NCBI RefSeq assembly: GCF_007859635.1
Contig: NZ_CP042306.1
Location: forward strand, 434,001-498,000
Direction of reading: 5' to 3'
Origin: Sphingomonas panacisoli
Lineage (GTDB): Bacteria > Pseudomonadota > Alphaproteobacteria > Sphingomonadales > Sphingomonadaceae
DNA length: 64,000 nt
Part shown: in pieces, positions 1 to 9,590 of the stretch
Layout: the number at the start of each line of letters is the position of its first letter
How positions within the stretch are numbered: the first letter of the stretch is position 1
Notes under the pieces: generated by a model
The model's database searches: none
What the model saw: the letters and a program-made list of their open reading frames with translations, nothing else
Told to the model about the DNA's origin: nothing
Program-made: the position numbers and the translations under genes

Positions 1-780
1 AACCGCGAACACCGCTTTCATGACGCCACGCTTGACGCTTTTGTCGAAAACGCGCGGCACGCCGTTGCGCTTGATGAGCGCCGCGCGCTTTTCCCGTCGC
101 TGTCGCTTGGTGACTTGAGCAGCTTGAACCAGGCGAGGGGCCACGCGCCTGATGATGAGGCGGCGCCGTACCAGGAGCGGTGGTTTCCGGGCGTCCATGG
201 CTCAGTGGGCGGGGGCGGCGACATTAGGGGCTTATCGGATGAGGCGTTGTCATGGGTTCTAGGTGGCGCCAAAAAGGCGGGACTGCAGCTGGACACGGCG
301 CGTGGCACGCGCATTGATGGCTTTCACCCTGACTGGCTGGCGCCGCTCAACAATGTCAGGGGTCCCGCATGGAGCGCAACGCAGCTCATTCACCGCGACC
401 GCGCGGGGCCGCAACATTTGTGGCAATTATCCAGCAGCGCCGTGCGGCGGTGGCAAGCGCCAGCAGCGCAATTGCCTGACAACAAGCCCTATCGACCAAA
501 TAGCTTGGCTGCGGTGGGGAATGAGCTGGCGACGCTGCCGCCCTGGTCATTTTCGCCACCTGATGACGTGATTGACACTATTATGGTCAAAAGCGGTGAC
601 TCACTTAGCAAATATGCTGCAGAATATTATGGTGACCCCCTGAAATACCCGCTCATCTACAGCGCCAATTTGGACGTGCTTGATGACCCCAATGAGCTGT
701 TTGCTGGACAAATGATCCGCATCCCGCGCGACGTCAGTGCACGTGACCCCGGCGGCCCGTCGCCCACGACTAGCGCCTAG
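1..780 (+). CDS. DUF2235-type hydrolase C-terminus with LysM domain (5' truncated)
   Basis: The reading frame is open from base 1, so the true start lies left of the window; the TTG at 115 is only an internal candidate. The segment WFPGVHGSVGGGG followed by LSDEALSWVL matches the conserved C-terminal signature of the DUF2235 alpha/beta-hydrolase family, which includes Tle1-type phospholipase effectors of type VI secretion. The last ~60 codons (about 583-745) form a LysM peptidoglycan-binding module, with VKSGDSLSKYAAEYYGD and a final FAGQMIRIP. The catalytic GxSxG part is outside the window. A hydrolase with a wall-binding tail fits an envelope-acting or exported enzyme; effector status is inference. 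Confidence 0.75.
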   Translation, partial: NREHRFHDATLDAFVENARHAVALDERRALFPSLSLGDLSSLNQARGHAPDDEAAPYQERWFPGVHGSVGGGGDIRGLSDEALSWVLGGAKKAGLQLDTARGTRIDGFHPDWLAPLNNVRGPAWSATQLIHRDRAGPQHLWQLSSSAVRRWQAPAAQLPDNKPYRPNSLAAVGNELATLPPWSFSPPDDVIDTIMVKSGDSLSKYAAEYYGDPLKYPLIYSANLDVLDDPNELFAGQMIRIPRDVSARDPGGPSPTTSA

Positions 781-1389
781 GCCGCACACGTGAGTGACGT
801 CGCGAGGTCGTTGAGTTCAGAGATGATCGCGTCAAGGTCAGGTCGGCCGCGCGTCGAGCACTGGTCGAATTGGGGTCGGCGGCGGGGCTAGCTTGAGTGG
901 TGCGCTGGTATAGGTTGAGCGCGCCCGGAGCTCTACGCGATCTATCGCGTCATCCTCATAATCATGGTGTCCTCCCTGTTGCCCAAACTGGTGCGCTTAC
1001 CCATTGAGACGGGCGAGGGACGAAATCTGTAAGCTGTGTCAGGAGAAGCGAGCAAATCGGCGCTCCGGCCAGGAGGAGCACTATTAATATTGAGCTAGTC
1101 TTGGCCACGTATTTTCCCAACACGTCCCCTTTCAAATACTGACAGCGAGGGCAAACCACTTTTCCCCGTGTGCACACGATTCGTTGATCTCCTACTTGCC
1201 TCGTCCACATCGGATAGTGGCCAAATCGTCTCCTCTGAACCGGCCAAGTAACGAACGCGTTCACCAGAAAGCATTCAAATTGGTGCGTTTTTCCCGAAGA
1301 ATTTGCGACGAGTTGAGTGCTTTTGGGCTCAAATGACGTTGATCTGTCTCAAGAAATCCATACGCTTGAGACACTTACGGGGATGATCA
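781..1389. other. Intergenic region upstream of the type I secretion operon
   Basis: About 600 bases without a convincing gene. On the minus strand a 100-codon open frame (1264 to 962, GTG start) encodes a CxxxxxxCxxC cluster followed by a hydrophobic segment (ILIVLLLAGAPICSLLL). It could be a zinc-ribbon membrane peptide, but it lacks a clear ribosome binding site and I do not call it. The right end carries the inverted repeat described separately and presumably the promoter of the secretion operon. Confidence 0.4.
1346..1372 (+). promoter_or_regulatory. Perfect 8-bp inverted repeat before the secretion operon
   Basis: GTCTCAAG (1346-1353) and CTTGAGAC (1365-1372) are exact inverted copies separated by 11 bases. 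They lie 18 bases upstream of the ATG at 1390 and just before a GGGG ribosome binding site. This could be an operator for a dimeric regulator or a leader hairpin affecting translation of the ABC exporter. The function is inferred from position only. Confidence 0.4.
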
Positions 1390-3537
1390 ATGAGTCGCGA
1401 CACAAAGGCGCCAGCGAATGCCGGCGACGACGGGATAGTTGCGCTTGCAACGATCCTGGCGATGCACCGTATTGCCGTTGATCCGGCGCAGTTGCGCCAT
1501 GGCCTTGGCCATTTTGATGTTACTTCTGCTGACGATCTACTGAGACTCGCCAAACGCCAAGACGGTGTGCGGGCCAAACGCCTAGACGCCAATTTCGAAC
1601 GATTGTCGCGCATCCCGCTTCCTGCCCTTGCTGTTGGGTCAGAAGGATGGTTCGTCCTAGGACGCGTTGTCGATGGCGTGGCGCTGATCCAGCGGGAAGG
1701 AAGGGCCCCTGAACGGCTAGATCGCAGTCAGCTTCAAGCAATTTGGTCGGGCACGCTGATCCTTATCACGACAAGAGAAGGAGTCGGCGGTGCAGCTGGG
1801 CGGTTTGATATCAGTTGGTTCATTCCACAGGTCGTGCGTTATCGCCGGCTCATCGGCGAAGTTTTGCTGATTACGCTTTGCATTAATTTGCTCGGATTAG
1901 CCGCGCCGCTCTTTTTCCAGAACGTGATCGACAAGGTTCTTGTTCACAATACGCTTGCCACGCTTCAGGTTCTGTCGGTCGGCTTTGTAGCCGTTTCGCT
2001 TTGGGAAGTGGTTTTCGGCTGGCTGCGTACGCGTCTTTATTCCGAGACCAGTCAGAAACTGGATGTGGAGCTCGGCGCAAAGTTGTTTCGTCATCTGCTA
2101 GGTTTGCCCCTCGCTTATTTCGAGGCACGTCGAGTTGGCGACACTGTAACGCGTGTCCGTCAGCTCGAATCGATCCGTGAGTTCCTGACCAACGCTTCTC
2201 TATCGGTGTTGGTCGACCCCGCGTTCACGATCGTTTTTCTTATTGCGATGTGGATCTATTCGCCGCTCCTTTTTGGCATCGTGGCGCTGACGATTCCGGC
2301 TTATGCTGCCGTCTCGTTGTTGGTCACCAAACCACTGCGCCGCCGTCTCAATGAGAAGTATGAGCGTGGCGCCGCTAACAACGCGCTGCTGGTCGAGAGC
2401 GTGTCCGGCATGCAGACCGTCAAAGCAGCGGCCGTCGAACCGCAATGGCAGGAGCGCTGGGAGAAACAACTCGCCGGCTACAGTGCTGCTAACCAGCGCG
2501 TTATCAACCTCGGCAATTCCGGTAGCCAGGCGGTACAGCTAATCTCTAAGTTAAGCCTAGCGGCGATCCTTTATTTTGGCGCTGGGCAGGTGATTGCTGG
2601 TGCCATGACAGTGGGGGGCCTCGTCGCCTTCAACATGTTCGCGCAGCGCGTGTCAGGTCCGGTCATACGGATGGCGCAGCTATGGCAAGATTTTCAGCAG
2701 GTTCGGTTGTCGATTGAGCGGCTTGGTGATGTGCTCAACGCGCCGGTTGAGCCGGGCATCGGGTCACGCGTCGCGCTGCCGCAGTTGAAAGGTGCGATTC
2801 GCTTCGAGGGCGTAAAGTTTCGCTACGGTCTGGAAGGCCCAATGACGCTTGATGACATCAGCCTCGACATTCCGGCTGGGGGCACGCTCGGCATCGCTGG
2901 GTCATCAGGTTCCGGCAAATCGACACTGACCAAGCTGCTGCAGCGGCTATACACGCCAGTCGCTGGTCGTGTTCTGATCGATGGCGTGGATATTGCGCAG
3001 ATCGACCCCGCGTGGCTGCGACGTCAGATCGGCGTAGTGCTTCAAGAGAATCTGCTGTTCAACCGAACGATCCGCGAGAACATTGCGCTCGCCAACCCAG
3101 CGATGCCGCTCGAGCGGGTGATGGCAGCGGCACTGTTGTCTGGCGCCCATGACTTCATTCTTGCTTTGCCGCAGGGCTATGACACGCTGATCGAGGAGCG
3201 CGGTGTCAATTTATCGGGCGGTCAGCGCCAGCGCATTGCGATTGCTCGCGCGTTGGTCACCCAGCCGCGCATCCTGATTCTAGACGAAGCAACGAGTGCG
3301 CTGGACGCTGAGAGCGAAGAGATCATCCAAAAGAACTTAAAGGCCATGGCACGTGGTCGCACAGTGCTGATCATTGCTCACCGCTTGTCAGCGATCCGGC
3401 AATGCGACCGCATTGTCACGCTCGAACGGGGGCGCATTGTTGAGATTGGCACCCATGACGAGCTGTTACGCGCGGGCGGCCGCTATGCCGGGCTGCATCG
3501 CCGGCAAATGGGTGTCATTGATGGAGCAGCGGCATGA
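1390..3537 (+). CDS. Type I secretion ABC exporter, HlyB/LapB type
   Basis: 715-residue inner-membrane exporter. The N-terminal ~120 residues resemble the C39-peptidase-like domain of HlyB (GIVALATILAMHRIAVDPAQL), but the catalytic Cys is missing, so it should bind the RTX substrate without cleaving it. A six-helix ABC membrane domain follows (about 150-430). The ATPase has Walker A GSSGSGKST at residue 504, signature LSGGQ at 608, Walker B ILILDEA at 628 and the switch His in IIAHRLS near 664. The start has GGGG seven bases upstream. It overlaps the adaptor gene by 4 bases (ATGA), so the two are translationally coupled. The substrate is very likely the RTX protein encoded downstream. No TolC-like gene is in the cluster. 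Confidence 0.93.
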   Translation: MSRDTKAPANAGDDGIVALATILAMHRIAVDPAQLRHGLGHFDVTSADDLLRLAKRQDGVRAKRLDANFERLSRIPLPALAVGSEGWFVLGRVVDGVALIQREGRAPERLDRSQLQAIWSGTLILITTREGVGGAAGRFDISWFIPQVVRYRRLIGEVLLITLCINLLGLAAPLFFQNVIDKVLVHNTLATLQVLSVGFVAVSLWEVVFGWLRTRLYSETSQKLDVELGAKLFRHLLGLPLAYFEARRVGDTVTRVRQLESIREFLTNASLSVLVDPAFTIVFLIAMWIYSPLLFGIVALTIPAYAAVSLLVTKPLRRRLNEKYERGAANNALLVESVSGMQTVKAAAVEPQWQERWEKQLAGYSAANQRVINLGNSGSQAVQLISKLSLAAILYFGAGQVIAGAMTVGGLVAFNMFAQRVSGPVIRMAQLWQDFQQVRLSIERLGDVLNAPVEPGIGSRVALPQLKGAIRFEGVKFRYGLEGPMTLDDISLDIPAGGTLGIAGSSGSGKSTLTKLLQRLYTPVAGRVLIDGVDIAQIDPAWLRRQIGVVLQENLLFNRTIRENIALANPAMPLERVMAAALLSGAHDFILALPQGYDTLIEERGVNLSGGQRQRIAIARALVTQPRILILDEATSALDAESEEIIQKNLKAMARGRTVLIIAHRLSAIRQCDRIVTLERGRIVEIGTHDELLRAGGRYAGLHRRQMGVIDGAAA

Positions 3538-4928
3538 ACGCGATTACGCGCAATTGGCAGATCGTCCGCGATAGCCTTGCTGATGATCGCTGTCGGAAAT
3601 CGTCGCTCCTCGGCACCGACCAGCACGATTTCCTTCCGGCAGCACTTGAGATCATCGATACGCCGGTATCGCCCACCGGTCGTATCACTGCATGGGTGCT
3701 GATGATTGGTTTGGGGGTCACGGTCCTCTGGTTGGTGTTCGGCAGGATCGACGTGGTCGCTTCAGCGCCGGGGAAGTTAATCCCGGTCGATCGTGTGAAG
3801 CTGATCCAGCCGGCGGAGCCGGGCGTAGTGCGGGCTATCCTCGTGCGCGATGGGGAGCGCGTGAAAGCCGGACAAGCGCTCGTCCAGCTCGACCCTACAG
3901 TATCGACGGCAGAAGCGACACAGGCTGCAAAGGCTCTGGAAACTTCATTGCTCGACGTAGCACGGGCGCGGGCAGTGCTGGCAGTTCTGGATGGCGGCAC
4001 ACTGACGTTTGTTGCACCGCCAGGCACACCGGGCGATATCGCATCCACGCAGGCTGCGCTTGCGCGCGCGGAACTTGCCGACATCCAGGCAACGACGAGT
4101 GGAAATGTCGCCAAACGCGATGCCGCAGCGTCTGCGCGAGATGAAGCGCGGGTACAGGCGGCGAAGCTCGCTGAGACACTACCGCTGCTAGATGAACAGA
4201 TATCGGCGAACGAGCAGTTGTCAGCAAAAGGCTATGTCTCGAAGCTTAAAGTAATCGAGATGCGGCGCCAGCGGCTTGGGATCGCGCGCGACCGGGACGC
4301 AGCGATCATTACTGCTCGACGATCTGAATCTGACATGGCGGCCGCGCAAAGCGCAATCGTCCAGGCGACATCGGAGGCGCGCACGCGCATTCTCGGAGAT
4401 CTTGCGAAAGCAGAATCGGACGCGCGGCTACGACGAGAAGAGGTTGCAAAAGCGACCCAGAAGTCGAGTTTGCAAACGTTGGTCAGTCCAGTGGATGGCG
4501 TCATCGCCCAACTCGCTGTGCATACGGTTGGCGGCGTGGTCGAAGCGGCCAAGCCGATCATGATTGTCGTGCCGGTAGGCGGCACGGTGATCGCCGACGT
4601 CAAAATACCAAATCGCGACATTGGGTTCGTACGCGTCGGGCAAGGCGTCGCGCTCAAGTTGGAGGCTTTCCCGTTCACCCGTTACGGCGCACTGAGGGGT
4701 AAGGTCGAGAGCATCGCCTCCGACGCTGTCGAGGATGACAAACTTGGGCTGGTGTATCCGGCTCAGATTTCGATCGACGCAGTTCAGCCTGGTCTCCGGT
4801 CAGGAAAACTCAAAGCGGGCGTAGGCATGCAGATCACGGCCGATATCCGCACTGGTCAACGGAGTCTGCTCTCATACCTCATTAGCCCCATCGACGAGGC
4901 ATCTCAAGAGGCTGGGAGAGAGAGATGA
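3534..4928 (+). CDS. HlyD-family membrane fusion protein of the type I secretion system
   Basis: 464-residue periplasmic adaptor linking the ABC exporter to an outer-membrane channel. A short cytoplasmic N-terminus is followed by one membrane segment (about 51-70, ITAWVLMIGLGVTVLWLVFG). Next come a biotinyl-lipoyl-like half motif, a long Ala/Glu/Arg-rich coiled coil (about 115-310), the second lipoyl half (VSPVDGVIAQLAVHTVGGVV) and a C-terminal beta-barrel domain with KLEAFPFTRYG, typical of HlyD. Its ATG overlaps the exporter stop. It ends 52 bases before the small exported-protein gene, so all four genes probably form one transcript. Confidence 0.93.
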   Translation: MNAITRNWQIVRDSLADDRCRKSSLLGTDQHDFLPAALEIIDTPVSPTGRITAWVLMIGLGVTVLWLVFGRIDVVASAPGKLIPVDRVKLIQPAEPGVVRAILVRDGERVKAGQALVQLDPTVSTAEATQAAKALETSLLDVARARAVLAVLDGGTLTFVAPPGTPGDIASTQAALARAELADIQATTSGNVAKRDAAASARDEARVQAAKLAETLPLLDEQISANEQLSAKGYVSKLKVIEMRRQRLGIARDRDAAIITARRSESDMAAAQSAIVQATSEARTRILGDLAKAESDARLRREEVAKATQKSSLQTLVSPVDGVIAQLAVHTVGGVVEAAKPIMIVVPVGGTVIADVKIPNRDIGFVRVGQGVALKLEAFPFTRYGALRGKVESIASDAVEDDKLGLVYPAQISIDAVQPGLRSGKLKAGVGMQITADIRTGQRSLLSYLISPIDEASQEAGRER

Positions 4929-4980
4929 GTGTGCGTACGGTGTTCCCGACAATATCGAGAATTAGCGAAAAGGATTAGCA

Positions 4981-5403
4981 ATGCGACAATGGCTGCTCCT
5001 CACATTACTAGCAACGTCCTGTACGAAGCTTGGGCTTAGTTGCGAGGTTCAGAGCCTAGAACCCTCCAAGCTAATCCTCCAGGTTGCCGACCGAGTTGCG
5101 TTAGAAAGTCGTACAAATTTAGACGGCGATCAAATATCATATTATTCCGGATCGCAGCTTCTTCAGCAAAATCCTAATTGCTGCATCGTAATACCTTACA
5201 AAAAATTCGCGAACGTTAAAGACATCTCTTTTCCTCAAAAAGAATTTGGGGTCCAAATGATCTATAAAAAATATAAAAATAGAGAAAATCTTTTCTTATT
5301 ATTCGCCCATTTTGAAAACTGTCCAACTGTATTCGAGTCTAGTGGATATAGGATTACTGCGAAACAATACCAAAAAATGAAGGAGAATGACCGTGCCTAC
5401 TGA
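4981..5403 (+). CDS. Small AT-rich exported or lipoprotein-like protein between T1SS and RTX genes
   Basis: 140 residues. The N-terminus MRQWLLLTLLATSCTKLG looks like a signal peptide with a weak lipobox (ATSC); cleavage after GLS is an alternative. Several further Cys residues (including a CC pair) and a Lys-rich C-terminal half follow. The gene is clearly more AT-rich than its neighbours, with AAA and TAT codons that are rare elsewhere in the window, which suggests foreign origin. Its last codons overlap the RTX gene start, and AAGGAG inside it serves that gene. I recognise no family. By position it could be a periplasmic chaperone, inhibitor or immunity protein for the RTX product; this is inference only. 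Confidence 0.7.
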   Translation: MRQWLLLTLLATSCTKLGLSCEVQSLEPSKLILQVADRVALESRTNLDGDQISYYSGSQLLQQNPNCCIVIPYKKFANVKDISFPQKEFGVQMIYKKYKNRENLFLLFAHFENCPTVFESSGYRITAKQYQKMKENDRAY

Positions 5404-8400
5404 ACCCGTCACTCCCGAAATGCTGCTTCGTAGATTCCTTTACGGTGTCAACGAAACGCCAGATTTGCTAACCGATCGGCTTCGTGACCTCGCCCCCACG
5501 GCATCGATTTCCATCGGAGAAATAAACTCCGACACCTACTTAGCTTCATATGGCCGATACATAAATGCGGCCTACTTTCCCTTCGTACAGGACTTCTTTA
5601 CAGGTGCTAAGACTCTCTCAGTTGGAACACATACCGTCGCTCAGTTGCAATCGACGTATGGCGCGAGTGAGTTCCTGTACACACTCTCAAACGCCAACAC
5701 CGACGTTGGGAGTTCAGATTTCTTTCTTCGCGCGTTCATGTTTGGTCATGCTGACTTTCATCTATCGCCGGATACGCAGTTTGTAGTCGATACAAATGGT
5801 GATCTTCATATCGAGAATATGAGATATATTCCTGATGTCGATAATTTCGACTTTGATTCAACCGGCCCAACGGCCATTTACGATGCTGTGTTCGCCAAAC
5901 CCGAAATCGACCCTTCATCGATAGGTAGGCAGATCACATGGACCTACTCGGATCCGACCATTGTCCACAATGGCTATTACGCTGCCAATTATGCAGCCAA
6001 CGTCTTAAATAACTACAATATTACATCTAACAGTATTTATGCCGGCGCGATAATACTGTCTCAAAGCTTTGGATATTTTAACCAATGGAAGTCGGAGGGA
6101 GTTTACGAGAACTTCCGTGACAACAAAACAATTATATACGACGGCTTGGGGACGAACGTCGTAGTTGCGGATATCACATCCTTGCACGGATCAATCTTGA
6201 TCGGCGGTGACGGCAATGATCAGCTCATTGGCGCTCATTATGACGACGTATTCTATGGCGGTGACGGAAATGACACGATCAAGCCTGGACTGGGCTCAAG
6301 TGAGCTATGGGGTGGTGATGAGGAATCAAAGCCAGAATATGAAGATACGGACACGGCGGATTATACCGGTCATAGTGCCATAGATATTACGTTCGACAAT
6401 AGTGGAGAGAAGCTTTCGCTGAAGGTCGCGCATGATGGTGCAAACGATACACTGCATTCCATCGAGGTGATCAAAGGTACGCCGGCGACCGATCATGTAA
6501 AAATAATAGGCTCAATCCCGACCGCGACTATGCTTACCATTGACGCGGCCGGTGGCCAGGGTCCGAATCCGCTAGATACGATCAATTTGGCGAAAGCGGA
6601 CAATGGCATTCACGTCAGTATCGCAAACGATGGTACGGGCTACATCCATGATAAAACAACGGAAGGCGATATTCTCCTCGCAGGCTTCAATACGCAAATT
6701 ATTGGCTCTGCATTCGACGATGTCTTTGATGACGACGCGGTCGGCGCCAAACACATAGATGGCGGCTATGGAAACGACACGATATCAATCACAGGAGCCA
6801 GCGACGACTCACTACTCCTCGGTGGTGCGGGCAATGACACCATCACGGGCGGAGACGGGAACGATGTCCTCGTAGGTGGTGCTTACGCCTATGGCGCATA
6901 TAGCGACACCCTGAACGGCGGCGGTGGTAACGATATGCTTATCGGCAGTGGCGCCAACGATATCTTCGATGGCGGCGACGGCTATGACTATATTCGACCG
7001 ACCGCAATCCCAGGCACAACGTTCGGTCTGGCGACCATCACGGGTGGGGCTGGCGATGATGTGATCAACCTGCGCGAGGGCGGTGATCACTACAATGGTA
7101 TGTATCATTACGGCGCCGCCCCAACATTGAATTTCGGGGCGAATGACGGTCACGACACTGTTCTCACAGCATCGGGTGGAGACGTCTTTACGGCATACGA
7201 TAACGGCGTCTTGAACGACCACGGTGCCGACGGGATTGTGGTGAAACTCGATGGGCTATACGCGTCTGATATCGACATCATATGGGATGTCACGCCACAG
7301 CCTGAGCCCTTCTTCGGACTCGGCTTCAATGGCAATGGGGATCTTGCAATCGTCGTCAAATCGACGGGCGCATCCATCTTCATCGAGGACGTCAATGGGA
7401 GTGCGACGTTCGGGAATCAGAGTTCTTCGAGTAATCACTTCGGTGTTACCATCTTGGACGGCGCCGGCAACGAGATCTGGATACCGAGCTTTCCAGTTCA
7501 ATACGGCGACCTAAGTTCGTACCGTGGCGGGGAAGCAGCTTATTTCGATGCCGCGGCACTGTCGAGCTCTGAGAGCACCGGAACGTCGGGGGACGACGTC
7601 ATGTCGGGTGGTCGTGGTGATGATGATTTGTCTGGCGGCGACGGAAATGACGTATTCGTGAGCTCTCCAGGCAACGACGTGATAGATGGCGGCGACGGAT
7701 CTGACACGCTGCAGCTTCTGGGCGCACGCGGCGATTATACAATCACAGCTTCTGGTGCTGCCACGCTCGTGGAGGGAAACGCTTACGACGTCGGCACGCT
7801 GACGCTTACCTCGATTGAAAATATTCGCTTTGAATCTGATGATGCGACTTACACGTCACAAGATCTGTTCGGTTACTATGGGACGGCTGGAGACGATGTG
7901 CTGCTAGGCAATGCGCTCGGCACAAACTTCTATGCTCTAGCTGGTGATGATCAAATCAGTCCTGGGATTGGCAACGATGTGGTCGATGGTGGAGATGGCG
8001 AGGACGAGGTTGTCCTCGCCGCGTCGTCGGCGAACAGTTCCGTAAGTCGAGAACTCGACGGCAGCATCAGTGTGTACGACCCCGCGAGCGGAAGTTACGA
8101 TATCCTTTGGAATGTGGAGAAAGTTACCTTCCTCGGTGACAGCACCACGATTGATGTCGGGGACCTGCCGCCACTCGGGACGTCGGGCAACGACACTATC
8201 ACGGGGACCGCGCGCGGTGAGACGCTTTATGGGCAGGACGGTGACGACCAAATCTATGGACTGGGCGGCAACGACCATCTCAACGGCGGAGCCGGCGACG
8301 ACCTTCTGGACGGCGGAACCGGTAACAACGGGCTAGATGGCGGCGATGGCAATGACACACTGATCGGCGGCGCTGGTCAGGATTCCATGTATGGAGGGGA

Positions 8401-9529
8401 AGGCTCCGACACCTACATCGTTGGCGACGCGTATGGCGCGTTCGCTGACACCGAAGTCGGCGATTATGGTGACTATGGCAATTTTGTCGACCATGACACG
8501 CTTGCTCTTGGTGATGCGACCTACTCCTTTGCTGCGGATGGCGATCGCGTAATAATTACGAACACCGCGACGCTTCACACTGTCACACTCGCAAACCAGC
8601 TCAGCGGGTATGGCGTGGAATCGATCGAGATTGGCTCGAATACCGTTCTCGACCGGGATGACATTCTGGACCTGATCCCAGTCAACGTAATCAGCGGAAC
8701 TTCTGGCGATGACCAGATCTCCGGCACGAATGTGAACGACGATATAGCTGCTGGCGCTGGGAACGATTACATCCAAGAATCCACCGGTAACGACGTCTAT
8801 CGGTGGAATGTCGGCGATGGTGACGACTATATTGCCGGCGGCGACAGCAACGATGGATACAATTCCGTTGTTCTGGGCTCAGGGATAGCGACCTCGGACG
8901 TCACCGTCTCCTTCACAGACTTCTTCGAGCAGAGCGTCCTGCTGAGCTTCGCCCAGGGCGGATCGATAACTCTCGAAAATATCAACGGGACAGATCAGAA
9001 CGTTGATGAGGTCGAATTTGATGACAATACGGTGTGGGACCGGTCGACGTTGATCGGGATGGCTATGGACAATTCTGGTGGCGGCGGTGGCGGCCCTCTT
9101 GGATTGGCCGCGAACAGCAAAACAGGATCATTCCCGGCACCTCACTACCGTGTTGATCACAACGCGGTGGTGAGCCGAACGCCGGTCGCTAATTCCGACG
9201 TAGCGCTCGACGATTTCGATTACATGGGCACTGCAAGATGGGCGATCTCAAAGTTAAGTGGCTATGACGAAATGGTGGCTCGAAAATCTCGGATCGCGGC
9301 TGGCGTGTCAAACAGGCCGTTTTCGGGAACTGACATAGCCGTATCTGTCGCTGGGAATCCATCGGTCAACCGGAGCGCAAACCTCTTGGCTGAGGCAATC
9401 TCGACGTTCGATCCAACTGCTGCGGGTGGCTTCAGCACTTCTGAGGACAAAGGCGCACCCGATAACTTTTGGTTGTTTCATCAAAACGGATCGCTCGAGT
9501 CAAAATCCAGCTTGGCAATGATAGCCTGA
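5393..9529 (+). CDS. RTX (hemolysin-type calcium-binding) exoprotein
   Basis: About 1378 residues; likely substrate of the adjacent exporter. I prefer GTG at 5393 because AAGGAG ends 7 bases before it, while the ATG at 5387 leaves only one base. The first ~270 residues match nothing I know. From there roughly twenty GGxGxDxxx calcium-binding nonapeptides occur in blocks (GGDGNDTIK, GGAGNDTIT, GGAGDDLLD, GGEGSDTYI). Between them lie segments resembling the hemolysin-type related domain, around 7250-7400 and 8780-9060. No HExxH zinc site or lipase GxSxG is evident in the N-terminal part. The C-terminus ends ESKSSLAMIA, compatible with an uncleaved secretion signal. It may be an adhesin, toxin or surface-layer-like protein. 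Confidence 0.9.
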   Translation: MPTEPVTPEMLLRRFLYGVNETPDLLTDRLRDLAPTASISIGEINSDTYLASYGRYINAAYFPFVQDFFTGAKTLSVGTHTVAQLQSTYGASEFLYTLSNANTDVGSSDFFLRAFMFGHADFHLSPDTQFVVDTNGDLHIENMRYIPDVDNFDFDSTGPTAIYDAVFAKPEIDPSSIGRQITWTYSDPTIVHNGYYAANYAANVLNNYNITSNSIYAGAIILSQSFGYFNQWKSEGVYENFRDNKTIIYDGLGTNVVVADITSLHGSILIGGDGNDQLIGAHYDDVFYGGDGNDTIKPGLGSSELWGGDEESKPEYEDTDTADYTGHSAIDITFDNSGEKLSLKVAHDGANDTLHSIEVIKGTPATDHVKIIGSIPTATMLTIDAAGGQGPNPLDTINLAKADNGIHVSIANDGTGYIHDKTTEGDILLAGFNTQIIGSAFDDVFDDDAVGAKHIDGGYGNDTISITGASDDSLLLGGAGNDTITGGDGNDVLVGGAYAYGAYSDTLNGGGGNDMLIGSGANDIFDGGDGYDYIRPTAIPGTTFGLATITGGAGDDVINLREGGDHYNGMYHYGAAPTLNFGANDGHDTVLTASGGDVFTAYDNGVLNDHGADGIVVKLDGLYASDIDIIWDVTPQPEPFFGLGFNGNGDLAIVVKSTGASIFIEDVNGSATFGNQSSSSNHFGVTILDGAGNEIWIPSFPVQYGDLSSYRGGEAAYFDAAALSSSESTGTSGDDVMSGGRGDDDLSGGDGNDVFVSSPGNDVIDGGDGSDTLQLLGARGDYTITASGAATLVEGNAYDVGTLTLTSIENIRFESDDATYTSQDLFGYYGTAGDDVLLGNALGTNFYALAGDDQISPGIGNDVVDGGDGEDEVVLAASSANSSVSRELDGSISVYDPASGSYDILWNVEKVTFLGDSTTIDVGDLPPLGTSGNDTITGTARGETLYGQDGDDQIYGLGGNDHLNGGAGDDLLDGGTGNNGLDGGDGNDTLIGGAGQDSMYGGEGSDTYIVGDAYGAFADTEVGDYGDYGNFVDHDTLALGDATYSFAADGDRVIITNTATLHTVTLANQLSGYGVESIEIGSNTVLDRDDILDLIPVNVISGTSGDDQISGTNVNDDIAAGAGNDYIQESTGNDVYRWNVGDGDDYIAGGDSNDGYNSVVLGSGIATSDVTVSFTDFFEQSVLLSFAQGGSITLENINGTDQNVDEVEFDDNTVWDRSTLIGMAMDNSGGGGGGPLGLAANSKTGSFPAPHYRVDHNAVVSRTPVANSDVALDDFDYMGTARWAISKLSGYDEMVARKSRIAAGVSNRPFSGTDIAVSVAGNPSVNRSANLLAEAISTFDPTAAGGFSTSEDKGAPDNFWLFHQNGSLESKSSLAMIA

Positions 9530-9552
9530 GTTGATCCTGCCTTCGCAGTGGA

Positions 9553-9590
9553 AGCCCGGACCGCTCTTTGCCGGTCCGGGCTGCCCTTTT
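9553..9590 (+). terminator. Rho-independent terminator of the secretion operon
   Basis: An 11-bp perfect stem AGCCCGGACCG (9553-9563) pairs with CGGTCCGGGCT (9572-9582) around an 8-base loop and is followed by GCCCTTTT. It lies 24 bases after the RTX stop codon. Confidence 0.85.

Noticed and set aside
962..1264. Minus-strand 100-codon frame with CxxC and a hydrophobic segment
   Set aside because: GTG start without a ribosome binding site and no family match; possible, but not supported enough.
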